This document shows, in pieces, positions 27,612 through 34,442 of a stretch of 64,000 bases of DNA (position 1 is the stretch's first letter; each line of letters opens with the position of its first letter). The position numbers and the translations under genes were made by a program. The notes beneath the pieces are model-generated. The model saw only the letters and a program-made list of their open reading frames with translations, had not been told where the DNA came from and did no database searches. Source of the DNA: Streptomyces fulvoviolaceus (lineage in GTDB: Bacteria; Actinomycetota; Actinomycetes; Streptomycetales; Streptomycetaceae); contig NZ_JOEY01000009.1 in the NCBI RefSeq assembly GCF_000718165.1, positions 124,001 to 188,000 of the forward strand, given 5' to 3'.

Positions 27612-28433
27612 ATGGCCGAAACCGTTCTGCGCACGGGTCTCGACACCCAGGGATACATCGAGCGCGAGGGGGCCCTCGCGCGCGTGCCGCACGCCTTCCG
27701 CCCCGTCGTCGCCGTCGCGCGCGACCGGCTGCTCGATCTGTTCGGGGCGCGGCTGCACAGCGCGTACCTCTACGGGTCGATTCCGCGCGGCACCGCGCGT
27801 GTGGGGCGCAGCGACCTCGACCTGCTGGTCGCCCTGCGCGAGGAGCCGACGGACGCGGACCGGGACACCGTGCGGGCGCTCGGCGAGGCGCTGGACAAGG
27901 AGTTCCCGGAGATCGACGGGGCCGGGACGCTGCTGTTCGGCAGGGCGCGGCTGCTGAGCGACCTGGAGCGGTACGACCTGGGCTGGTTCGTCGCGTGTCT
28001 GTGCACACCGCTGCTGGGCGAGGACCTGGCCGAATACCTGCCCCGCTACCGACCCGACTCGCTCGTCGCCCGCGAGACCAACGGGGATCTCGCACTGCTG
28101 CTGCCCCGCTGGCGGCAGCGCATCGCCGGGGTGGAGGACACGGATGACGCCCGCCGCCCCCTCGTCCGCTTCATGTCCCGCCACCTCGTCCGCACCGGCT
28201 TCACCCTCGTCATGCCCCGCTGGAACGGCTGGACGAGCGACCTCGGGGAGATGGCCGAGGTCTTCGGCGCGTACTACCCGGAGCGCGCCGAGCAGATGCG
28301 TGCCGCGGCCGTCCTGGGTCACGAGCCGAGCGGTGACCCGGCCGTCCTGCGGTCCTACGTCGACGACCTCGGTCCGTGGCTCGCGGAGGAGTACGCGCGC
28401 GTGCACGGCGTGAAGGCCCCGAGGCCCGACTAG
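27612..28433 (+). CDS. Nucleotidyltransferase-fold protein
   Basis: A protein of 273 residues with the pol-beta/MNT nucleotidyltransferase signature YLYGSIPRGTARVGRSDLDLLV (G-S-x9-D-x-D). The helical C-terminal part contains TGFTLVMPRWNGWTSDLGEMAEVFGAYYPE. The layout resembles aminoglycoside or small-molecule nucleotidylyltransferases, but the substrate cannot be deduced. A third carboxylate is not obvious beyond about Glu98. ATG 27612 lies about 60 bases after the frameshifted propeller gene, possibly in one transcript. It is convergent with, and overlaps by four bases, the MBL hydrolase gene. Confidence 0.82.
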   Translation: MAETVLRTGLDTQGYIEREGALARVPHAFRPVVAVARDRLLDLFGARLHSAYLYGSIPRGTARVGRSDLDLLVALREEPTDADRDTVRALGEALDKEFPEIDGAGTLLFGRARLLSDLERYDLGWFVACLCTPLLGEDLAEYLPRYRPDSLVARETNGDLALLLPRWRQRIAGVEDTDDARRPLVRFMSRHLVRTGFTLVMPRWNGWTSDLGEMAEVFGAYYPERAEQMRAAAVLGHEPSGDPAVLRSYVDDLGPWLAEEYARVHGVKAPRPD

Positions 28434-29260
28434 ATCAGGCCGTGCTCCTCCAGGTACTCCAGCTGCGCCCGTACCGACAGCTCCGCAGCCGGCCACAGGG
28501 AGCGGTCCACGTCCGCGTACACATGGGCGACGACCTCGGAAGGCGCCCGATACCCGTTTTCCACGGCCGTCTCGACCTGGGCGAGCCGGTGGGCGCGGTG
28601 GGCGAGGTAGAACTCGACGACGCCTTGGGCGTCCTCCAGGACGGGCCCGTGGCCCGGGAGAACGGTGTGCACGCCGTCGTCGACCGTGAGGGATCTGAGC
28701 CGCCGCAGCGAGTCCAGGTAGTCGCCGAGACGGCCGTCGGGATGGGCCACGACCGTCGTACCGCGCCCCAGGATGGTGTCACCGGTCAGGACCGCCTGAT
28801 CGGCCGGGAGATGGAAGCACAGGGAGTCCGCGGTGTGCCCGGGCGTCGGTACGACCCTCAGCTCCAGTCCGCCGACGCTCACGACGTCCCCGGCGCCCAG
28901 CCCCTCCTCCCCCAGCCGCAGCGCCGGGTCCAGCGCCCGCACCTTCGTGCCGGTCAGCCCGGCGAAGCGGACGGCGCCCTCCGCGTGGTCCGGGTGGCCG
29001 TGGGTGAGCAGGGTGAGGGCGATGCGCTTGCCGGCCCTCTCGGCGGTGTCGACGACGTGACGCAGGTGGCCCTCGTCCAGCGGACCCGGGTCGACCACGA
29101 CGGCCAGTTCGGAGTCCGGCTCCGACAGGATCCAGGTGTTCGTCCCGTCCAGGGTCATCGCGGAGGCGTTGGGCGCGAGGACGTTGACGGCCCGCGGGGT
29201 GGCGGGGCCCGAGAGCACGCCGCCCCTCGGCTGGCCGGGAAGGGCTGCTGCGTCGGTCAT
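28430..29260 (-). CDS. MBL-fold metallo-hydrolase (Rv3677c-like)
   Basis: A protein of 276 residues. Zinc motif THGHPDHAEG, then PTPGHTADSLCFHL, TGDTILGRG and PGHGP give the full H-x-H-x-D-H/H/D/H ligand set of the metallo-beta-lactamase fold. The C-terminal helical extension (LAHRAHRLAQVETAVENG) is like the LACTB2/RNase group, so a nuclease or thioester hydrolase is possible. ATG 29260 overlaps the stop of the upstream NUDIX gene (ATGA), so the two are a translationally coupled pair. Confidence 0.88.
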   Translation of the reverse strand: MTDAAALPGQPRGGVLSGPATPRAVNVLAPNASAMTLDGTNTWILSEPDSELAVVVDPGPLDEGHLRHVVDTAERAGKRIALTLLTHGHPDHAEGAVRFAGLTGTKVRALDPALRLGEEGLGAGDVVSVGGLELRVVPTPGHTADSLCFHLPADQAVLTGDTILGRGTTVVAHPDGRLGDYLDSLRRLRSLTVDDGVHTVLPGHGPVLEDAQGVVEFYLAHRAHRLAQVETAVENGYRAPSEVVAHVYADVDRSLWPAAELSVRAQLEYLEEHGLI

Positions 29261-30126
29261 GCGGAGGCTCCACCGGTCGGGATGTGCTTGGTGAACTCGT
29301 CGTGCCCCGGCCAGGACAGGACGATCTCGTCGTCCTCCAGGCGGGCCTTGGCCAGGACCGGGGTCAGGTCCCGCGCGGGCGCGGCGGCGAGGGCGTCGGC
29401 CGCGGTGGCGTACGGGGCCAGCTGGCGCAGGGTCGCGATGGTGGGCGGCATCATCAGCAACTCGCCCTTGTCATAGCCGTCCCCCGCCTCCTGCGGCCGG
29501 ATCCACACCGTGCGATCGGCCTCCGTGGAGGCGTTGCGGGTGCGCTGGCCCTGAGGGAGGGCGGCGACGAAGAAGAAGGTGTCGTAGCGGCGGGGTTCGA
29601 ACTCGGGGGTGATCCAGCGGGTCCAGGCGCCGAGGAGGTCCGAACGCAGGACCAGGCCACGGCGGTCCAGGAACTCGGCGAAGGAGACGTCCCGGGCGAC
29701 CAGGGCGGCGCGGTCGGCCTCCCACTCCTCGCCCGTCGTGTCGCCGACCACGGAGTCGGGGGCCGGGCCGGCGAGAAGGACGCCTGCCTCCTCGTACGTC
29801 TCCCGTACGGCCGCGCAGACGATCGCCTGGGCCCCTGTCTCGTCGACGCCGAGCCGCTCGGCCCACCACGCGCGCGTGGGGCCCGCCCAGCGGATGTGGT
29901 GCTCGTCGTCGCGGGGGTCCACGCCACCGCCCGGGTACGCGTACGCGCCTCCGGCGAAGGCCATGGAGGCGCGTCTGCGCAGCATGTGCACGACAGTGCC
30001 GGCCGCCGTGTCCTTCAACAGCATCACGGTCGCCGCGCGCCTGGGGACCGCCGGCGTGAGCGTGCCGTCCGCAAGGGCGCGGATACGGTCCGGCCACTCC
30101 GCTGGGTACCACTGCCCGTTTGCCAT
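29257..30126 (-). CDS. NUDIX hydrolase, NUDT19-like
   Basis: A protein of 289 residues. GGAYAYPGGGVDPRDDE is separated by about 35 residues from the rest of the Nudix box, CAAVRETYEEAGVLL. This interrupted box is typical of the NUDT19/RppH-related group. It begins with conserved RAATVMLLKD and ends in a helical domain with TLRQLAPYATAADAL. The substrate is unknown; CoA or dinucleotide derivatives are family candidates. It heads the two-gene unit with the MBL hydrolase. Upstream lies a repeat-rich gap. Confidence 0.87.
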   Translation of the reverse strand: MANGQWYPAEWPDRIRALADGTLTPAVPRRAATVMLLKDTAAGTVVHMLRRRASMAFAGGAYAYPGGGVDPRDDEHHIRWAGPTRAWWAERLGVDETGAQAIVCAAVRETYEEAGVLLAGPAPDSVVGDTTGEEWEADRAALVARDVSFAEFLDRRGLVLRSDLLGAWTRWITPEFEPRRYDTFFFVAALPQGQRTRNASTEADRTVWIRPQEAGDGYDKGELLMMPPTIATLRQLAPYATAADALAAAPARDLTPVLAKARLEDDEIVLSWPGHDEFTKHIPTGGASA

Positions 30127-30211
30127 GGGCGGAGGCTAACTCTTGGAGCGCGGATGTTCGAGAGTGGCGCCGCTGGGGGTGCCACATGAGGTCGTAGGGC
30201 GCCTGCGGCAC

Positions 30212-30252
30212 CGTCGTGGCTGGTCGCGCAGTTCCCCGCGCCCCTGAGGGGC
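30212..30252. repeat. Dispersed intergenic repeat, copy 1
   Basis: GGCTGGTCGCGCAGTTCC followed by CGCGCCCCT-GAGGGGCG, a small hairpin. The same sequence recurs at 63834-63873 and, in rearranged form, at 51333-51430. It is a common Streptomyces intergenic sequence. Confidence 0.75.
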
Positions 30253-30270
30253 GTTGCCGCGGCCGCCGAC

Positions 30271-30473
30271 GGCGAGCAACCCCGCACGGGCGGGGGCATC
30301 AGCCGCATACGGCGAGCAACCCGGCAGGGGCCAGGGCGCCACCCGCGTACGGCAAGCAACCCGACACGGGCATGAGCATCAACTGCGCACGGCGAGCAAC
30401 CCCGCACAGGCCTCGGCGTCAGCCGCCGACGCTGAGCAACCCGGCGCGGGCGTGGGCGTCGTCAGCCGCGTAC
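30271..30473. repeat. Five tandem copies of a 40-base unit
   Basis: Units begin at 30271, 30311, 30351, 30391 and 30431. The first four are exactly 40 bases, and the last is 43 because of a GTC insertion. The shared core is GGCGAGCAACCC-GCACGGGC, followed by a variable 12-base block and CAGCCGCGTAC. Units are only 65-80% alike, so the array is old. Length and spacing do not fit CRISPR. Confidence 0.85.
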
Positions 30474-30654
30474 GGCGGCAAGGGGACGTGCCGGCGGGTG
30501 TCCGCCCGCAGCGGTGGGCGTCCGACACCGAGCACAGTTGGAGAAACAGCACCGCCCGACCGAGGACGGACACCCCCCGGCACGGCCCCGACCCACCACA
30601 CAACCGAACGCGCTACACACACCCCCACCACACCCGCACAGGCCGCCGCAGGCA

Positions 30655-31122
30655 TCACACCTCGGCCAGTTCCACCTGCACCTCGACCTCGACCGGCGCG
30701 TCCAGCGGCAGGACCGCCACGCCCACCGCACTGCGGGCGTGCACGCCCTTGTCGCCGAGGACCTCGCCGAGGAGTTCGCTCGCGCCGTTGATCACGGCAG
30801 GCTGGCCCGTGAAGTCCGAGGCGGACGCCACGAAGCCCACGACCTTCACCACGCGCGCGATGCGGTCGAGGTCACCCGCGACCGACTTGACCGCCGCGAG
30901 GGCGTTCAGCGCGCAGGTGCGGGCCAGTTCCTTGGCCTCCTCCGGGGTGACCTCCCCGCCCACCTTGCCGGTGACCGGAAGCTTGCCGTCCACCATGGGG
31001 AGCTGGCCGGAGGTGTACACGTACACACCGGACTGCACGGCCGGCTGGTACGCGGCGAGCGGCGGGACGACCGCCGGCAAGGTCAGGCCCAGTTCGGCCA
31101 GGCGCGCCTCGACCGCACTCAC
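30655..31122 (-). CDS. RidA family protein
   Basis: A protein of 155 residues of the YjgF/YER057c/UK114 family, which removes reactive enamine/imine intermediates of amino acid metabolism. Conserved segments are SGVYVYTSGQLPMVDGKLP, CALNALAAVKSVAGDLDRI and ARSAVGVAVLPLDAPVEVEVQVEL. The usual catalytic Arg before the final Val-Ala strand is replaced in this subgroup, so its deaminase activity is uncertain. GTG 31122 overlaps the stop of the DUF4177 gene (GTGA). Same order as Rv3678c. Confidence 0.9.
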   Translation of the reverse strand: MSAVEARLAELGLTLPAVVPPLAAYQPAVQSGVYVYTSGQLPMVDGKLPVTGKVGGEVTPEEAKELARTCALNALAAVKSVAGDLDRIARVVKVVGFVASASDFTGQPAVINGASELLGEVLGDKGVHARSAVGVAVLPLDAPVEVEVQVELAEV

Positions 31123-31277
31123 GCCTTCTCCCGCTTCAGGTAGGCCACGAGCTGCTCGGGGTTGTTCGGCCCGGGCACGACCTGGACGAGCTCCCAGCCA
31201 TCTTCGCCCCAGGTGTCCAGAATCTGCTTCGTGGCGTGGACGAGCAGCGGCACAGTCGAGTATTCCCACTTGGTCAT
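31119..31277 (-). CDS. DUF4177 small protein
   Basis: A protein of 52 residues, MTKWEYSTVPLLVHATKQIL at the start and then WGEDGWELVQVVPGPN, the hallmark of DUF4177 proteins. The ATG at 31277 and the GTGA overlap with the RidA gene make it a genuine small gene. It corresponds to mycobacterial Rv3678A. Function is unknown; it is translated with RidA and divergent from the ArsA-like pair. Confidence 0.88.
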   Translation of the reverse strand: MTKWEYSTVPLLVHATKQILDTWGEDGWELVQVVPGPNNPEQLVAYLKREKA

Positions 31278-31372
31278 GCGGCCGACTTTAGCCGCTGCTC
31301 ACCCACAGGCACTGCCCGCGTTATCCACAGCCTGCTGCTTAGTCCGCGCGCCGACTGGTTACGCTCGAATAC

Positions 31373-32350
31373 GTGAGCAGGCTCCAGGTCGTCAGCGGCA
31401 AGGGTGGGACCGGAAAGACCACGGTCGCCGCCGCCCTCGCGCTGGCTCTCGCCACCGAGGGGAAGCGGACGCTTCTCGTCGAGGTCGAGGGCCGGCAGGG
31501 CATCGCGCAGCTCTTCGAAACGGAAGCGCTGCCCTACGAGGAGCGGAAGATCGCCGTCGCTCCGGGGGGCGGGGAGGTGTACGCCCTCGCCATCGACCCC
31601 GAACTGGCCCTTCTGGACTACCTCCAGATGTTCTACAAGCTGGGAGGCGCCGGACGGGCCCTGAAGAAGCTCGGCGCGATCGACTTCGCCACCACCATCG
31701 CGCCCGGGCTCAGAGACGTGCTCCTCACCGGCAAGGCGTGCGAGGCGGTGCGGCGCAAGGAGAAGAGCGGGCGGTTCGCCTACGACTACGTCGTCATGGA
31801 CGCGCCCCCGACCGGGCGCATCACCCGCTTCCTCAACGTCAACGACGAGGTCGCCGGCCTCGCCAAGATCGGCCCGATACACAATCAGGCGCAGGCCGTG
31901 ATGCGGGTGCTGAAGTCGCCGGAGACGGCCGTGCACCTGGTGACGCTGCTCGAGGAGATGCCCGTCCAGGAGACCGCGGACGGGATCGCCGAGCTGCAGG
32001 CGGCGCGGCTGCCGGTGGGGCGGATCATCGTGAACATGGTGCGCCCCGAGGTGTTGGACCGGGCAGATCTGGAACTCGTACGCGACGCGCCGCGTTCTGC
32101 CGTAGCGAAGTCACTGTCCGCGGCCGGGCTCGGCGGGGCGCGCCGCGGCGGGAACGCCGAGAAGCTGGTGGCCCCGCTGCTGCGGCAGGCCGAGGAGTAC
32201 GCCGAGCGGTACGAGCTGGAGCACGAACAGCGGGCGGCCCTCGGCGAACTGGGCCTGCCGCTGCACGAACTGCCGCTGCTCGCCGAGGGCATGGACCTGG
32301 CGGGACTGTACGAACTGGCCACCGAGCTTCGGGAACAGGGGATGAAATGA
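31373..32350 (+). CDS. ArsA/GET3-like ATPase, first of pair (Rv3679/BagA-like)
   Basis: A P-loop ATPase of 325 residues starting MSRLQVVSGKGGTGKTTVAAALAL, with switch region VVMDAPPTGRITRFLN. It lacks the arsenite-binding cysteines of ArsA and the CxxC of GET3. The mycobacterial pair Rv3679-Rv3680 forms a heteromeric complex that affects envelope lipids and resistance to reactive nitrogen and glycerol stress; a membrane-related role is inferred here. GTG 31373 has TACGCT about 13 bases upstream as a possible -10. The stop overlaps the start of the second ATPase gene (ATGA). Confidence 0.92.
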   Translation: MSRLQVVSGKGGTGKTTVAAALALALATEGKRTLLVEVEGRQGIAQLFETEALPYEERKIAVAPGGGEVYALAIDPELALLDYLQMFYKLGGAGRALKKLGAIDFATTIAPGLRDVLLTGKACEAVRRKEKSGRFAYDYVVMDAPPTGRITRFLNVNDEVAGLAKIGPIHNQAQAVMRVLKSPETAVHLVTLLEEMPVQETADGIAELQAARLPVGRIIVNMVRPEVLDRADLELVRDAPRSAVAKSLSAAGLGGARRGGNAEKLVAPLLRQAEEYAERYELEHEQRAALGELGLPLHELPLLAEGMDLAGLYELATELREQGMK

Positions 32351-33678
32351 GTCCGGACCCGGCGCACACCCACCATCGCCTCTCCCCCGCGCGCGTGCTC
32401 GCTCTCGATCCCCTGATCGACGACCCGAAGACCCGCATCGTCGTGTGCTGCGGCTCGGGCGGGGTCGGCAAGACCACCACCGCGGCCGCTCTCGGGCTGC
32501 GGGCCGCCGAGCGGGGCCGCAAGGTCGTCGTCCTCACCATCGACCCGGCCCGCCGGCTCGCCCAGTCCATGGGCATCGACTCGCTCGACAACACCCCTCG
32601 CCGGGTCAAGGACGTCGACGGCGAGGGCCAGTTGGACGCCATGATGCTCGACATGAAGCGCACCTTCGACGAGATCGTCGAGGCGCACGCGGATGCCGAG
32701 CGGGCGGCCGCGATCCTGAACAACCCCTTCTACCAGTCGCTTTCGGCGGGCTTCGCGGGCACGCAGGAGTACATGGCGATGGAGAAGCTGGGGCAGCTGC
32801 GGGCCCGGGACGAGTGGGACCTGATCGTGGTCGACACTCCGCCGTCCCGCTCGGCGCTCGACTTCCTGGACGCGCCCAAGCGGCTCGGGTCGTTCCTCGA
32901 CGGCCGGCTGATCCGGCTGCTCACCGCCCCGGCCAAGCTGGGCGGTCGCGCGGGGATGAAGTTCCTGAACGTCGGGATGTCGATGATGACCGGCACCCTC
33001 GGCAAGCTGCTCGGAGGGCAGTTGCTGAAGGACGTCCAGACCTTCGTGGCCGCGATGGACACGACCTTCGGCGGGTTCCGTACGCGCGCGGACGCGACGT
33101 ACAAGCTGCTGCAGGCGCCCGGGACGGCGTTCCTGGTGGTCGCGGCGCCGGAGCGGGACGCGCTGCGCGAGGCCGCGTACTTCGTGGAGCGGCTGGCCGC
33201 GGAGGACATGCCGCTGGCCGGTCTGGTGCTCAACCGGGTCCACGGCAGCGGCGCCGACCGGCTGTCGGCCGAGCGTGCGCTCGCCGCCGCAGAAAATCTT
33301 GAAGAGCCCCGCATTGTGGATCAGGAGGGCGGGAAAGCTGGACTTCGTAACTCTCCCGACACGTACGGCAGTTCAGAATCTCCCGCTTCCGAAACACCGG
33401 CTCCTGACGAAGGCTCCCCCGCCGTCGCGGAGAACACGGAGAAGGAGCGGTCCGTCGACCAACTCACCGCAGACCTCTTGAGGCTGCATGCCGAGCGCAT
33501 GCAGCTGCTCTCCCGCGAGCAGCGCACGCGTGACCGCTTCACCGCGCTCCACCCCGAGGTGGCGGTGGCCGAAGTGGCCGCGCTGCCCGGCGATGTACAC
33601 GATCTCGCAGGGCTGCGGGACATCGGAAACCGGCTCGCGGCCGGGCGGCCTGAGCTGCCCGAGGCTGCCGGGGAGTGA
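32347..33678 (+). CDS. ArsA/GET3-like ATPase, second of pair (Rv3680/BagB-like)
   Basis: A protein of 443 residues. P-loop CCGSGGVGKTTTAAALGL is at about residue 37, then LTIDPARRLAQSMGID, and switch II LIVVDTPPSRSALDFLDAP. An acidic, Ser/Pro/Glu-rich insertion of about 65 residues (around 320-385, ESPASETPAPDEGSP) interrupts the C-terminal helical part; it is likely disordered and variable between species. Translationally coupled to the first ATPase. The gene is convergent with wblA, separated by 17 bases, with no obvious terminator. Confidence 0.92.
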   Translation: MSPDPAHTHHRLSPARVLALDPLIDDPKTRIVVCCGSGGVGKTTTAAALGLRAAERGRKVVVLTIDPARRLAQSMGIDSLDNTPRRVKDVDGEGQLDAMMLDMKRTFDEIVEAHADAERAAAILNNPFYQSLSAGFAGTQEYMAMEKLGQLRARDEWDLIVVDTPPSRSALDFLDAPKRLGSFLDGRLIRLLTAPAKLGGRAGMKFLNVGMSMMTGTLGKLLGGQLLKDVQTFVAAMDTTFGGFRTRADATYKLLQAPGTAFLVVAAPERDALREAAYFVERLAAEDMPLAGLVLNRVHGSGADRLSAERALAAAENLEEPRIVDQEGGKAGLRNSPDTYGSSESPASETPAPDEGSPAVAENTEKERSVDQLTADLLRLHAERMQLLSREQRTRDRFTALHPEVAVAEVAALPGDVHDLAGLRDIGNRLAAGRPELPEAAGE

Positions 33679-33695
33679 ACCGAGGGGCGTTGCCC

Positions 33696-34034
33696 TCAGC
33701 CCACCGCCGCGTAGTTCTCGTACACCTCGTCGTCGTCGAGGGGCAGGATGCCGACCCCTCGCTCGTATTCCGTACGCGCGGTCTCAAGCAGCCGGCGCCA
33801 CGAGGTGACAGTGGGACGCCTGCGCAGCAGTGCGCGACGCTCCCGTTCCGTCATGCCTCCCCACACGCCGAACTCGACGCGGTTGTCGAGCGCATCGGCG
33901 AGGCACTCCGTGCGCACCGGACATCCGGTGCACACTGCCTTCGCCCGGTTCTGCGCTGCTCCTTGAACGAACAGTTCATCCGGATCGGTAGTGCGGCAGG
34001 CCGCCTGCGCACTCCAGTCGGTTACCCAGCCCAT
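33696..34034 (-). CDS. wblA: WhiB-family regulator WblA
   Basis: A WhiB-like iron-sulfur protein of 112 residues with cluster ligands Cys13, Cys35, Cys38 and Cys44, the GVWGG turn at 56-60 and the basic RRALLRRR stretch after it. In Streptomyces, WblA promotes aerial development and represses antibiotic synthesis; its mycobacterial counterpart is WhiB4. I chose the start MGWVTDW at ATG 34034 on recalled family length. In-frame ATG 34085 and 34091 would add 17-19 residues and have a slightly better ribosome site. A long leader region with several palindromes lies upstream. Confidence 0.94.
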   Translation of the reverse strand: MGWVTDWSAQAACRTTDPDELFVQGAAQNRAKAVCTGCPVRTECLADALDNRVEFGVWGGMTERERRALLRRRPTVTSWRRLLETARTEYERGVGILPLDDDEVYENYAAVG

Positions 34035-34442
34035 ACCGGCGCCGTCCTCTCCCGAATCGAGGCTCCCCCACGGCGGCAGCGGCATATTCACCGCCGCCAG
34101 TTGAGGACGTTACGGAAGGTGGGCACAGCGCAACACCCCCTTCGGGCCCAATCTTGAATGGCCCGAACGGACTATGCGTAAGCGGCAGATCACCCGGGGG
34201 AGTGAGCTGACGGCATACGTGACTATCCCGACAGAACGGGACAATTGTGTTGCGTCACAACGGGCACCTGATGACACACAAGGCCGATTCGGACACGCCC
34301 CCACCAAAAAAGTTGGGGAACCTCCGGAACGATTCGGGGTCGCCGGACGTATTGATACGTGGCCCTACTGCTGTGACAGTTGAGAGCAGCTTAGGCCAAG
34401 GCCTATACGCGTGTCCGGCGAATGAGAACGTAGGCTGCCCCT
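34035..34442. promoter_or_regulatory. wblA-PBP divergent control region with several palindromes
   Basis: A 408-base non-coding region of locally lower GC. Palindromes seen: TTCGGGCC/GGCCCGAA (34141-34148 and 34160-34167), TCAC-N8-GTGA (34190-34205), TTGTG-N6-CACAA (34245-34260), ACGTAT-TG-ATACGT (34347-34360) and TAGGCC-AA-GGCCTA (34392-34405). TAGGCT at 34431-34436 is a likely -10 for a leaderless PBP mRNA. This density of sites suits the many developmental inputs known for wblA, but no regulator can be assigned from the sequence. Confidence 0.6.

Larger units (their letters stand above)
30127..30654. other. Repeat-rich intergenic region
   Basis: 528 bases without a credible gene. It contains a dispersed Streptomyces hairpin repeat (about 30212-30252), a five-copy 40-base tandem repeat (30271-30473) and an A/C-rich stretch before the RidA gene (30540-30654). 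Open frames across the tandem repeat translate to degenerate GLLAVRG-type units without gene-like codon bias. Confidence 0.6.

Noticed and set aside
30271-30473. CRISPR array
   Set aside because: The repeats are contiguous 40-base units with gradual divergence and no unique spacers, and no cas gene is present.
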